Assembly (NCBI GenBank): GCA_900551585.1 | Contig: URWU01000122.1 | Span: forward strand, 1-5,433 | Direction of reading: 5' to 3' | DNA length: 5,433 nt | DNA from: an uncultured Alphaproteobacteria bacterium | Lineage (GTDB): Bacteria; Pseudomonadota; Alphaproteobacteria; RF32; CAG-239 | Shown: positions 1 to 5,405 of the stretch, piece by piece | Numbering within the stretch: the stretch's first letter is position 1 | Layout: every line of letters starts with the position of its first letter | Made by a program: the position numbers and the translations under genes | Notes under the pieces: generated by a model | What the model saw: only the letters and a program-made list of their open reading frames with translations | Databases searched by the model: none | Told to the model about the DNA's origin: nothing

Positions 1-43
1 ACAGATTTTATTCTATTTTTTTAATCCTATAAATATTGACAGC

Positions 44-919
44 ATGGAAAAATTACATGAAGGTGAATTGAATCGTGCCATTTGGTACGGTTGTCCCGAA
101 CGCCGCATTTTTATTTATGGTCAAGGGCAGTATGTTAACGGTCTCCTGAGCGGAGATTATCTTCTTGACGATTTGCAGACAACATCTGTTGCGCCTGTTT
201 ACGGGCATGAAAAGGCTATTGCCCTGATAACCGACCAAGGAGCTTTTTATTATAATAAGACGACTTGGTGGTTGATGTATCATTTGATGACACCCTTAAA
301 CATGACTTATCGCGAGGCTGAGGAGATGTGCCGTCAAAATGATGCCGAATTACCCGATAAATCGGTTTTGCAGAGTCTGAAAGAATCTTTGGCTGTTATC
401 AATAACAGTTTGAAACTGGTGACCGGAGGCAGCAAGCAGATTGCCGAAGATGTTCTGAACGAATATTGGCACGGAAACTGTTCCGCCCATGAAAGGCTTT
501 ATCAAAAGCGTAAGGTTTTGATTTTTACCAAGCAGGGAAATGTTCGTTCCGGCTCTCAGGATATCGGCCATTGTGACCCTTATCGCGGTTTGTCCGGTTT
601 TGCTCTGGTTCATCAAAATTACGGTGACATGTATTGGGTCTTGCAGAGAGTAGGCAATTGGTATTATGCCTTGGAAGATAAAATGCGCTGTTTTATGTAT
701 ACGCCGCAGGATCCGACTTGTAACGGCTATATGCGGATGGATGAAGACGGTACGCTGATTATTGCCAATCCGGACGGAGCCAGTTATTTCTTTGAAGGTC
801 AGGAATGTATCAATGTTTATGAAAATTTTTACAAAAAAGATGATTTAGGCATCTATCGGCGCCACGGGTCTCGTTTAATCAAGAAACCTGTTCCGGGACG
901 TTATGATGAAGATGAATAG
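44..919 (+). CDS. Protein of unknown function with a DUF1566/Lcl-like core; 5' end uncertain
   Basis: I do not recognise a named family for the whole 291-residue protein. Residues about 86-190 follow the order typical of DUF1566/Lcl-type (C-type-lectin-like fold) domains: a helix with AEEMC (92-96), then AELPD (101-105), a second helix ending in INNSLKLVTGG (119-129), then EYW (140-142), a strand ending in KQGNV, and a closing GFALV. The usual WSSTE motif is absent and YWHGN stands in its place, so this is a divergent or look-alike member. The flanks are rich in aromatic residues (WWLMYHLM at 75-82; YWVLQRVGNWYY after the core). There is no signal peptide or membrane segment in what is visible, so it looks cytoplasmic. 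No Shine-Dalgarno precedes the ATG, and the frame stays open to base 2, so the true start may lie outside the window. A terminator follows the stop. No function is inferred. Confidence 0.75.
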   Translation: MEKLHEGELNRAIWYGCPERRIFIYGQGQYVNGLLSGDYLLDDLQTTSVAPVYGHEKAIALITDQGAFYYNKTTWWLMYHLMTPLNMTYREAEEMCRQNDAELPDKSVLQSLKESLAVINNSLKLVTGGSKQIAEDVLNEYWHGNCSAHERLYQKRKVLIFTKQGNVRSGSQDIGHCDPYRGLSGFALVHQNYGDMYWVLQRVGNWYYALEDKMRCFMYTPQDPTCNGYMRMDEDGTLIIANPDGASYFFEGQECINVYENFYKKDDLGIYRRHGSRLIKKPVPGRYDEDE

Positions 920-941
920 TTAATTGTCTTTTATTTTAGTC

Positions 942-977
942 AGAGCGGCAAATGTTAAATTTGCCGCTTTAATTTTG
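942..977 (+). terminator. Rho-independent terminator after the first gene
   Basis: A 12-bp stem (942-953 with 959-970, one G-U pair) closes a 5-nt loop, GTTAA. The core is AGCGGCAAAT paired with ATTTGCCGCT. It is followed by the T-rich tail TTTAATTTTG. It begins 22 nt after the stop of the upstream gene and separates it from the exporter/CoA-transferase operon. The opposite strand has an A-rich tail, so it should work only on the + strand. Confidence 0.8.
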
Positions 978-1000
978 TTGGGGAAAGTCAGAGGTCTGTC

Positions 1001-1024
1001 GGCAAGTTGAAATGTTAGCTTGCC
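1001..1024. repeat. Inverted repeat upstream of the LysE-type gene, possible operator
   Basis: GGCAAGTT (1001-1008) can pair with AGCTTGCC (1017-1024), including one G-U, around an 8-nt spacer. Neither strand has a T-run after it, so it is not an intrinsic terminator. Its right arm overlaps a possible -35 element (TTGCCA, 1020-1025), which would suit a repressor site, but that role is inference. Confidence 0.35.
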
Positions 1025-1048
1025 AAATTGCAAAAAATAAAATAAAAA
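1020..1048 (+). promoter_or_regulatory. Weak sigma70-like promoter candidate for the exporter/CoA-transferase operon
   Basis: TTGCCA (1020-1025) matches the -35 consensus at five of six positions. A 17-nt spacer leads to TAAAAA (1043-1048), which matches the -10 consensus at four of six. Transcription would start near 1055, about 50 nt before the chosen ATG of the LysE-type gene. The region is very A-rich, so chance -10 matches are likely. A promoter is expected somewhere here because a terminator lies just upstream. Confidence 0.25.
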
Positions 1049-1093
1049 TATTGTCTGGGCAGGTCGAGTTTGTCTGCAATTACAATTTTTGTT

Positions 1094-1099
1094 GGAAGA
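1094..1099 (+). promoter_or_regulatory. Ribosome binding site deciding the LysE-type start
   Basis: GGAAGA lies 6 nt before the ATG at 1106. It favours this start over the in-frame TTG at 1070, which has no convincing Shine-Dalgarno sequence. Confidence 0.55.
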
Positions 1100-1105
1100 T
1101 TTTTT

Positions 1106-1780
1106 ATGAAGATTAATACTGCCAATCCGGCGCTTTCCGGTTTGAAATTAGGCATGGTTCTGCAGGTTGGCGGAATGGGGCCTATTTGCTTTTTGCTTTT
1201 CCAACTGGCGTCTTTGCTGCCGTTGAAAGCTGTTTTGGGCGGGGTGGTCGCCGTTACCTTGGTGGATGCAATTTATATTGCCGTTTCTGTTATGGGAATT
1301 TTAGGCATTATCCGTCAGACGGAGGCGATTTCTAATATTTTCAAAAAAATTACCGGCATTGTGATTTTGTTCCTGGGTGTGTCGTTCAGTCTGATGTTCT
1401 TTTCGGAAGAAACGGCCGATGCCTTTATGAAATATAACTGGACCGTTGATAATGTGTTTGCAACTTTGTTCTTTTTAACAATTATCAACCCTGTGACTAT
1501 TTTTTGTTTTACCGGTGTGTTTACGGCTAATCTGATTGATAAAAAAATTAATCGCAAACAATTGATTCTGTTTGCTCTGGGAACTTTGTGCTCAACGCCG
1601 ATTTTTCTGTCGATGGTATCGGTAGCCGGTGCTTTGGGAAGCCATTATTTCCCGATGGAACTGGTAAAAATCTTGAATCTTTTGGTCGGTCTGATTTTGA
1701 TTTACTGGGGTTTGAAATATATTTTCCCAAAATTTTTCAACTGCCGGCCGACAGATTGTGAATGTAAGGAAAAAGCGTGA
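1106..1780 (+). CDS. LysE-family membrane transporter (amino acid/metabolite exporter type)
   Basis: A 224-residue integral membrane protein of the LysE superfamily, which exports amino acids and related small molecules across the inner membrane. Six hydrophobic segments are visible at about residues 10-35, 40-69, 82-99, 114-138, 146-170 and 178-202. Segment 1 carries the Gly-Pro pair common in this family (GLKLGMVLQVGGMGPICF, GP at 25-26). Segment 4 carries an Asn-Pro pair (IINPVTI, NP at 128-129), as expected of the internally duplicated fold. Length is typical (about 200-220). The C-terminal tail after the last helix is short and has three Cys within eight residues (213, 218, 220), followed by a charged end. 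The ATG at 1106 was chosen because GGAAGA sits 6 nt upstream; an in-frame TTG at 1070 would add 12 residues. The stop overlaps the GTG start of the next gene by 4 nt, so the two are probably translationally coupled. The substrate cannot be read from the sequence. Confidence 0.8.
   Translation: MKINTANPALSGLKLGMVLQVGGMGPICFLLFQLASLLPLKAVLGGVVAVTLVDAIYIAVSVMGILGIIRQTEAISNIFKKITGIVILFLGVSFSLMFFSEETADAFMKYNWTVDNVFATLFFLTIINPVTIFCFTGVFTANLIDKKINRKQLILFALGTLCSTPIFLSMVSVAGALGSHYFPMELVKILNLLVGLILIYWGLKYIFPKFFNCRPTDCECKEKA
1766..1770 (+). promoter_or_regulatory. Ribosome binding site for the GTG start of atoD
   Basis: AAGGA inside the end of the LysE-type gene lies 6 nt before the GTG at 1777. It supports this non-ATG start, which overlaps the upstream stop codon as GTGA. 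Confidence 0.6.
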
Positions 1781-2418
1781 AAAAGATAATCTCAGCCAAA
1801 GAAGCGGGAAAACTTATTCCCAGCGGTTCAACAGTCATGGTTGGCGGTTTCCTCAATTGCGGAACGCCGGTCAAAGTGATTGATGAACTGATTGAAAATA
1901 AAGTTAACAATTTGACTCTGATTGCCAATGATACTTCGGTTCCCGAATGTGACCGCGGTAAACTGATTGTCAATAAAATGGTGAAAAAGGCCATTGTCGG
2001 ACATATCGGTACCAATCCCGAAACCGGACGGCAGATGGATGCCGGAGAGCTGGAAGTTGAGCTGGTGCCTTTGGGAACGCTGGTTGAAAGAGTTCGGGCA
2101 GGCGGTGCCGGATTGGGCGGTGTTTTGACGCCGACAGGGGTCGGTACATTGGTTGCCGAAGGTAAAACCGTTATGGAAGTTGACGGTAAGCAATATTTGT
2201 TTGAAAAGCCCTTAAAAGCTGATTTTGCTCTTGTTTACGGCACAAAAGTCGACAAATACGGCAATGTTTTTTTACACGGAACCACCCGCAATTTTAATAT
2301 CATTATGGCCATGGCCGCAGAGACGGTTATTGTTGAAGCCGATGAAATTGTTGATGACTGCATTGATCCGGATATGGTGTCTATTCCCGGTGTATTTGTT
2401 GATTATATCGTCGCATAG
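1777..2418 (+). CDS. atoD: CoA-transferase subunit A (acetate/acetoacetate CoA-transferase alpha type)
   Basis: Alpha subunit of a family I CoA-transferase, which moves CoA between an acyl-CoA and a free acid such as acetate or acetoacetate, in the cytoplasm with its beta partner encoded next door. At 213 residues it is close to the usual 215-220 for the stand-alone A subunit. Family signatures run in order: the glycine-rich VMVGGFLNCGTP (20-31, the CoA-transferase signature 1 region), LTLIANDTS (46-54), HIGTNPETGR (76-85) and GGAGLGGVLTPTGVGT (109-124), with RNFN and PGVFVDYIV near the C-terminus. The overall pattern resembles E. coli AtoD from end to end. It starts with GTG overlapping the exporter stop by 4 nt and is followed 12 nt later by subunit B. 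The family covers acetate, butyrate, acetoacetate and related acids; the exact substrate pair is not decidable here. Confidence 0.95.
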   Translation: MKKIISAKEAGKLIPSGSTVMVGGFLNCGTPVKVIDELIENKVNNLTLIANDTSVPECDRGKLIVNKMVKKAIVGHIGTNPETGRQMDAGELEVELVPLGTLVERVRAGGAGLGGVLTPTGVGTLVAEGKTVMEVDGKQYLFEKPLKADFALVYGTKVDKYGNVFLHGTTRNFNIIMAMAAETVIVEADEIVDDCIDPDMVSIPGVFVDYIVA

Positions 2419-2430
2419 GAGTTTTTATAG

Positions 2431-3099
2431 ATGGAATTGAGCAAAGAACAGGTTCGCGAAATTATTGCCCGCCGCGTGGCCAAAGAGGTCAGCGAGGGAG
2501 ATGTGATTACGCTCGGTATCGGTTTGCCGACCGAAGTTGCCAACTATATTCCGGCTGACGTGCATGTGATGTTTCAATCAGAAAATGGGTTGGTCGGTTT
2601 GGGTAAAAGAGCAACTGCCGAAACCAAAGATAAGGCCATTACCAATGCCGGCGGCGTGCATGTTGAAGTGAAAAAAGGCGCGGCTTTTTTTGACAGCAGC
2701 ATGGCTTTTTCAATGATACGCGGCGGTCATATCAATGCGACGGTTTTGGGCGCTTTGCAGGTTGATGAAGAGGGAAATCTCTCCAACTGGATGGTTCCGG
2801 GCGTGTTTACGCCGGGTATGGGCGGCGCGATGGATTTGGTTGTGGGGGCGCAGAAAGTGATTGTGGCAATGGAACACAAGGCCAAAGGCGAACCGAAAAT
2901 CCTTAAAAGATGCACACTTCCTTTGACTGCAGCCAAAGAAGTTGATATGATTGTGACTGAGCGCTGCGTGCTGCGTGTGGAACCGCGCGGTTTGGTTTTG
3001 CAGGAGGTTAACCCGCTGTTCAGCGTTGAAGATGTTGTCAACTCGGTCGGGGCGAACCTGATTATTGAAGAAGACAATATTCTGGCAATGGCCAGCTAG
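2431..3099 (+). CDS. atoA: CoA-transferase subunit B (catalytic beta subunit)
   Basis: Beta subunit of the same family I CoA-transferase, carrying the catalytic glutamate. The signature FQSENG (48-53) is intact, and Glu51 is the residue expected to form the glutamyl-CoA thioester intermediate. Other family landmarks are TLGIGLPTEVANYIP (27-41), NGLVGLG directly after the catalytic residue, and the C-terminal-half motifs NWMVPG, GMGGAMDLV and ILKRCTLPLT. The length of 222 residues is normal for the B subunit. AGGAG at 2417-2421 overlaps the atoD stop and lies 9 nt before the ATG, so the pair is in one transcript and likely made in equal amounts as an A/B heteromer. Known relatives act in acetoacetate or butyrate metabolism (AtoDA, CtfAB). 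With hydrogenase maturation genes just downstream, a fermentative role is a reasonable inference. Confidence 0.95.
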   Translation: MELSKEQVREIIARRVAKEVSEGDVITLGIGLPTEVANYIPADVHVMFQSENGLVGLGKRATAETKDKAITNAGGVHVEVKKGAAFFDSSMAFSMIRGGHINATVLGALQVDEEGNLSNWMVPGVFTPGMGGAMDLVVGAQKVIVAMEHKAKGEPKILKRCTLPLTAAKEVDMIVTERCVLRVEPRGLVLQEVNPLFSVEDVVNSVGANLIIEEDNILAMAS

Positions 3100-3125
3100 T
3101 TTAATATCTTGTTAAGTAAAATTTG

Positions 3126-3143
3126 TTAAAATATTTTAAGGAG
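3126..3143 (+). promoter_or_regulatory. AT-only palindrome fused to the Shine-Dalgarno of the TM1266-type gene
   Basis: TTAAAATATTTTAA (3126-3139) is a perfect 14-nt palindrome. Its last two bases form part of the strong Shine-Dalgarno AAGGAG (3138-3143), 7 nt before the ATG at 3151. The ribosome site is clear. Whether the palindrome is an operator or simply AT-rich sequence is open. Confidence 0.4.
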
Positions 3144-3150
3144 ATAATCA

Positions 3151-3396
3151 ATGGAAAGCAGAGTAGCAATTATCGGTATCATTGTTGAAAATATGGACTC
3201 CGTCGAAAAATTGAATGCCGTTTTGCATGAATATGCAGGATATATGATCGGCCGCATGGGAATCCCTTACCGCCAGAGAAAAGTGAGCATTATCTCCATT
3301 GCCGTTGACGCGCCGGAAGATACCATCAGCGCTTTGGCCGGTAAAATCGGCAAGCTGGAAGGTGTCAGTGCTAAAACGGTTTATTCCAATATCTAA
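3151..3396 (+). CDS. TM1266-family putative [FeFe]-hydrogenase system regulator (ACT-like fold)
   Basis: An 81-residue protein matching the TM1266 family (TIGR03959, putative iron-only hydrogenase system regulator), a small single-domain ACT/ferredoxin-like fold protein found beside [FeFe]-hydrogenase maturation genes. The family pattern is clear throughout: RVAIIGIIVENMDSVEKLN at the N-terminus, HEYAGYMIGRMGIPYR (26-41) in the middle, VSIISIAVDAP (45-55) as the next strand, and ISALAGKIGKLEGV near the end. The length equals the family norm. There is no DNA-binding domain in addition to this fold, so the regulator label comes from gene context in the literature and its molecular action is not settled. 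It has a strong Shine-Dalgarno (AAGGAG, 7-nt spacing) and lies 51 nt after atoA with no terminator between, so it may be read from the CoA-transferase transcript as well as from its own promoter. hydG follows, which fits the family association. Confidence 0.9.
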   Translation: MESRVAIIGIIVENMDSVEKLNAVLHEYAGYMIGRMGIPYRQRKVSIISIAVDAPEDTISALAGKIGKLEGVSAKTVYSNI

Positions 3397-3420
3397 GTTA
3401 TAAACCGACAGGAAAAGAGC

Positions 3421-3449
3421 TTGTCAAGGTGCCGCTGATTGTTTATATT
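3421..3449 (+). promoter_or_regulatory. Sigma70-like promoter candidate for hydG
   Basis: TTGTCA (3421-3426), 17 nt, then TATATT (3444-3449): each hexamer differs from consensus at one position and the spacing is optimal. The start would fall near 3456, giving hydG a leader of about 60 nt. It lies inside the unusually wide 119-nt gap before hydG, so hydG may be transcribed separately from the upstream genes. Confidence 0.45.
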
Positions 3450-3515
3450 GGCAAAAGTTTTTATGTTTAACTGACAGGGAAGATTTGTTCTGACCTATAA
3501 GAAAGAAGAAGTGTT

Positions 3516-4934
3516 ATGTATAATCCGAAATCTCTCAAGGCAGAGGAGTTTATCTGCCATGATGAAGTAACAGATACGCTGGCTTATGCCGACGCAAACA
3601 AGAATAATGTCGAGCTGATTGACAAAATCCTGGCCAAGGCAAGAGAATATAAAGGGCTGAGCCACCGTGAGGCGATGCTGCTCTTGGATTGTGATATTCC
3701 GGAAAAAAACAAGGAAATTTTTGAGCTGGCCGAGCAAATCAAAAAAGATTTCTACGGCAACAGAATTGTGATGTTTGCACCGCTTTATCTGTCAAATCAT
3801 TGTGTCAACGGCTGTGTTTACTGCCCGTATCATGCCAAAAACAAGCATATTCCGAGAAAAAAACTAACTCAGGAAGAAGTTGCCAAAGAAGTGATTGCCT
3901 TGCAGGATATGGGGCATAAGCGTTTGGCTATTGAGGCCGGTGAAGATCCGGTTAATAATCCGATTGAATATATTCTCGATTGTATCAAAACCATTTACAG
4001 CATTAAGCACAAAAATGGCGCCATTCGCCGTGTAAATGTCAACATTGCCGCAACAACGGTTGAGAATTATCGCAAGCTGAAAGAAGCCGGTATCGGTACT
4101 TATATTCTGTTTCAGGAAACTTATCATAAAGAAAGCTATGAAAAGCTGCACCCGACAGGTCCGAAGCATAATTATGCTTATCATACCGAGGCTATGGACA
4201 GAGCAATGGAAGGCGGCATTGATGATGTCGGCGTCGGCGTTTTGTTCGGTTTAGAGCGTTATCGTTATGAGTTTGCCGCTTTGCTTATGCATGCCGAGCA
4301 TTTGGAAGCTGTTCACGGTGTGGGACCGCATACGATTTCGGTTCCGAGAATCCGCAGAGCCGATGATATTGATCCCGATGTTTTTGACAACGGTATTGAT
4401 GATGATACTTTTGCCAAGCTGGTCGCTTGCATTCGCATTGCAGTGCCTTACACAGGTATGATTATGTCGACCCGCGAAAGTAAGAAAACCCGCGAAAGAG
4501 TCATTCATTACGGTATTTCGCAAATCAGCGGCGGTTCCAAAACCAGTGTCGGCGGTTATGATACGCCGGAAGCCGAAGACGAAGATTCTTCACAATTTGA
4601 GGTCAGTGATACGAGAACGCTTGATGATGTGGTTAAATGGCTGATGGAAATGGGTTATATTCCCAGTTTCTGTACGGCTTGCTACCGCGAAGGCCGGACC
4701 GGCGACCGTTTTATGGCTTTGTGCAAGAACAGACAAATTCATAACTGCTGTCTGCCTAATGCGCTGATGACCCTGAAAGAGTATCTGATGGATTATGCCA
4801 GCCCTGAAACCCGCAAAGTCGGCGAGGCTCTGATTAAAAAAGAGCTGGAGAATATTCCGATGGAAAAGGTCAAAACCAAATGCGCCGAATATATTGACAA
4901 TATTGCCGACGGCAAGCGCGATTTCCGTTTCTAA
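3516..4934 (+). CDS. hydG: [FeFe]-hydrogenase H-cluster radical SAM maturase HydG (tyrosine lyase)
   Basis: HydG cleaves tyrosine with radical SAM chemistry to p-cresol and dehydroglycine, and turns the latter into the CO and CN- ligands of the hydrogenase H-cluster, delivered as an iron-CO-CN precursor. The protein is 472 residues, the usual full length. The radical SAM cluster motif CX3CX2C is at Cys96, Cys100 and Cys103 (HCVNGCVYCPYH). The C-terminal cluster motif CX2CX22C, which tells HydG from its ThiH relatives, is at Cys386, Cys389 and Cys412 (CTACYREGRTGDRFM ... CCLPNALMT). All six ligands are present, so it should be active. Other family stretches include GVGPHTISVPRIRRADDID (268-286) and SGGSKTSVGGYD (338-349). 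The start has a weak purine-rich site (GAAAGAAGAAG) upstream. It lies after the TM1266-type gene and ends at a strong terminator. Its partners HydE, HydF and HydA are not in the window and must be elsewhere. Confidence 0.97.
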   Translation: MYNPKSLKAEEFICHDEVTDTLAYADANKNNVELIDKILAKAREYKGLSHREAMLLLDCDIPEKNKEIFELAEQIKKDFYGNRIVMFAPLYLSNHCVNGCVYCPYHAKNKHIPRKKLTQEEVAKEVIALQDMGHKRLAIEAGEDPVNNPIEYILDCIKTIYSIKHKNGAIRRVNVNIAATTVENYRKLKEAGIGTYILFQETYHKESYEKLHPTGPKHNYAYHTEAMDRAMEGGIDDVGVGVLFGLERYRYEFAALLMHAEHLEAVHGVGPHTISVPRIRRADDIDPDVFDNGIDDDTFAKLVACIRIAVPYTGMIMSTRESKKTRERVIHYGISQISGGSKTSVGGYDTPEAEDEDSSQFEVSDTRTLDDVVKWLMEMGYIPSFCTACYREGRTGDRFMALCKNRQIHNCCLPNALMTLKEYLMDYASPETRKVGEALIKKELENIPMEKVKTKCAEYIDNIADGKRDFRF

Positions 4935-4960
4935 ATTTTATAAATAACGGTTGATGTTAA

Positions 4961-4993
4961 AAATAAGGACTTGATATTTTCAAGTCCTTATTT
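4961..4993. terminator. Bidirectional intrinsic terminator between convergent genes
   Basis: A perfect 14-bp stem, AAATAAGGACTTGA (4961-4974) with its complement (4980-4993), closes a 5-nt loop. On the + strand the stem ends in TTT and runs on into GTTTTCTTTA. On the - strand it ends in TTATTTTTAAC. It can therefore end hydG on one strand and the lipoprotein gene on the other; it starts 26 nt after the hydG stop and ends 7 nt before the lipoprotein stop codon. Confidence 0.9.
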
Positions 4994-5000
4994 GTTTTCT

Positions 5001-5378
5001 TTATTCGCAGCTGCGGGTTTGTTTTAAGATATAAAAATCAGCCAGAGAGCCGGTAATCGGTTTTTTCTCGCTGTCGAGCCTGCGGATTTGGCCGTTTTCA
5101 ATCTGATAGTACTGCGGATCATTGTCAGCGGGGCGTGCCGTGATGAGGCTGCCTTTGCGCTGATAGGTGCCGCTTTCATAAAAAACGCCGTCCGGTTCAT
5201 CAATATATACCAGTTTGGTGTTGAAGGTGTGGTCTTTGTCAAAGTTTATGGTGGTTTCAATTCCGGGGTTACTGGCTGCGGGCAGCGTGCCGTTAAATGT
5301 GCCGCAGAACTGTTCCGATTTTGAATTACAGCCGCTCAGAGCCAGGGCGGCAAGCAGGCAGAGTGAAAATTTGCGCAT
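5001..5378 (-). CDS. Small NlpE N-terminal-domain-like lipoprotein lacking the CxxC motif
   Basis: A 125-residue predicted lipoprotein. Residues 1-16 are a lipoprotein signal peptide (MRK, hydrophobic core, lipobox LSGC at 14-17), so signal peptidase II should release a protein with lipidated Cys17. Asn18 rather than Asp at the next position is compatible with outer-membrane sorting in enterobacterial terms. The mature part resembles the NlpE N-terminal domain (small beta-barrel, copper and surface-stress sensing in E. coli): GTFNGTLPAASNPGIETT (26-43), then EPDGVFYESGTYQRKG, YYQIENGQIRRLDSE and a closing hydrophobic strand. In NlpE the second segment reads LPCADCxGIET; here both Cys are replaced (Ala34, Asn37). 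The only other mature Cys are Cys25 and Cys124. AAGGAGA on the - strand, about 7 nt before the ATG, supports the start. The gene is convergent with hydG. Its promoter is cut off by the assembly end. Confidence 0.8.
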   Translation of the reverse strand: MRKFSLCLLAALALSGCNSKSEQFCGTFNGTLPAASNPGIETTINFDKDHTFNTKLVYIDEPDGVFYESGTYQRKGSLITARPADNDPQYYQIENGQIRRLDSEKKPITGSLADFYILKQTRSCE

Positions 5379-5384
5379 GGGTTA

Positions 5385-5391
5385 TCTCCTT
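5385..5391 (-). promoter_or_regulatory. Ribosome binding site of the lipoprotein gene
   Basis: AAGGAGA on the - strand (TCTCCTT on the + strand), about 7 nt before the ATG that ends at 5378. It is nearly identical to the site before the TM1266-type gene, which fits both genes belonging to one genome. Confidence 0.7.
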
Positions 5392-5405
5392 AAATGTTTG
5401 TCTTA

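Noticed and set aside
1..4. Leading ACAG as a remnant of the Tn5 mosaic end at the left edge
   Set aside because: Four bases match the end of the adapter (GAGACAG), but such a short match is expected by chance and nothing else supports it.
1070..1105. In-frame TTG at 1070 as the start of the LysE-type gene
   Set aside because: It has no convincing Shine-Dalgarno, while the ATG at 1106 has GGAAGA at 6-nt spacing and gives a normal family length with the first membrane segment intact.
1828..2193. Open reading frame of 121 codons antisense to atoD
   Set aside because: It lies wholly inside a confidently identified gene, has no recognisable domain and is best explained as a codon-composition shadow. 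The same applies to the antisense frames over hydG (3864-4184, 4251-4523).
2225..2440. Alternative-frame + strand ORF across the atoD/atoA junction
   Set aside because: It overlaps the end of atoD and the start of atoA, both secure, and its translation shows no domain.
3109..3137. TTGTTA, 17 nt, TATTTT as a promoter for the TM1266-type gene
   Set aside because: The hexamers fit at best moderately in an AT-rich stretch, and the resulting start would fall in or beyond the Shine-Dalgarno, leaving no usable leader.
3463..3474. ATG-TTT-AAC-TGA mini-ORF before hydG as a leader peptide
   Set aside because: It has only three codons, no ribosome site, and no attenuator-like hairpins around it.
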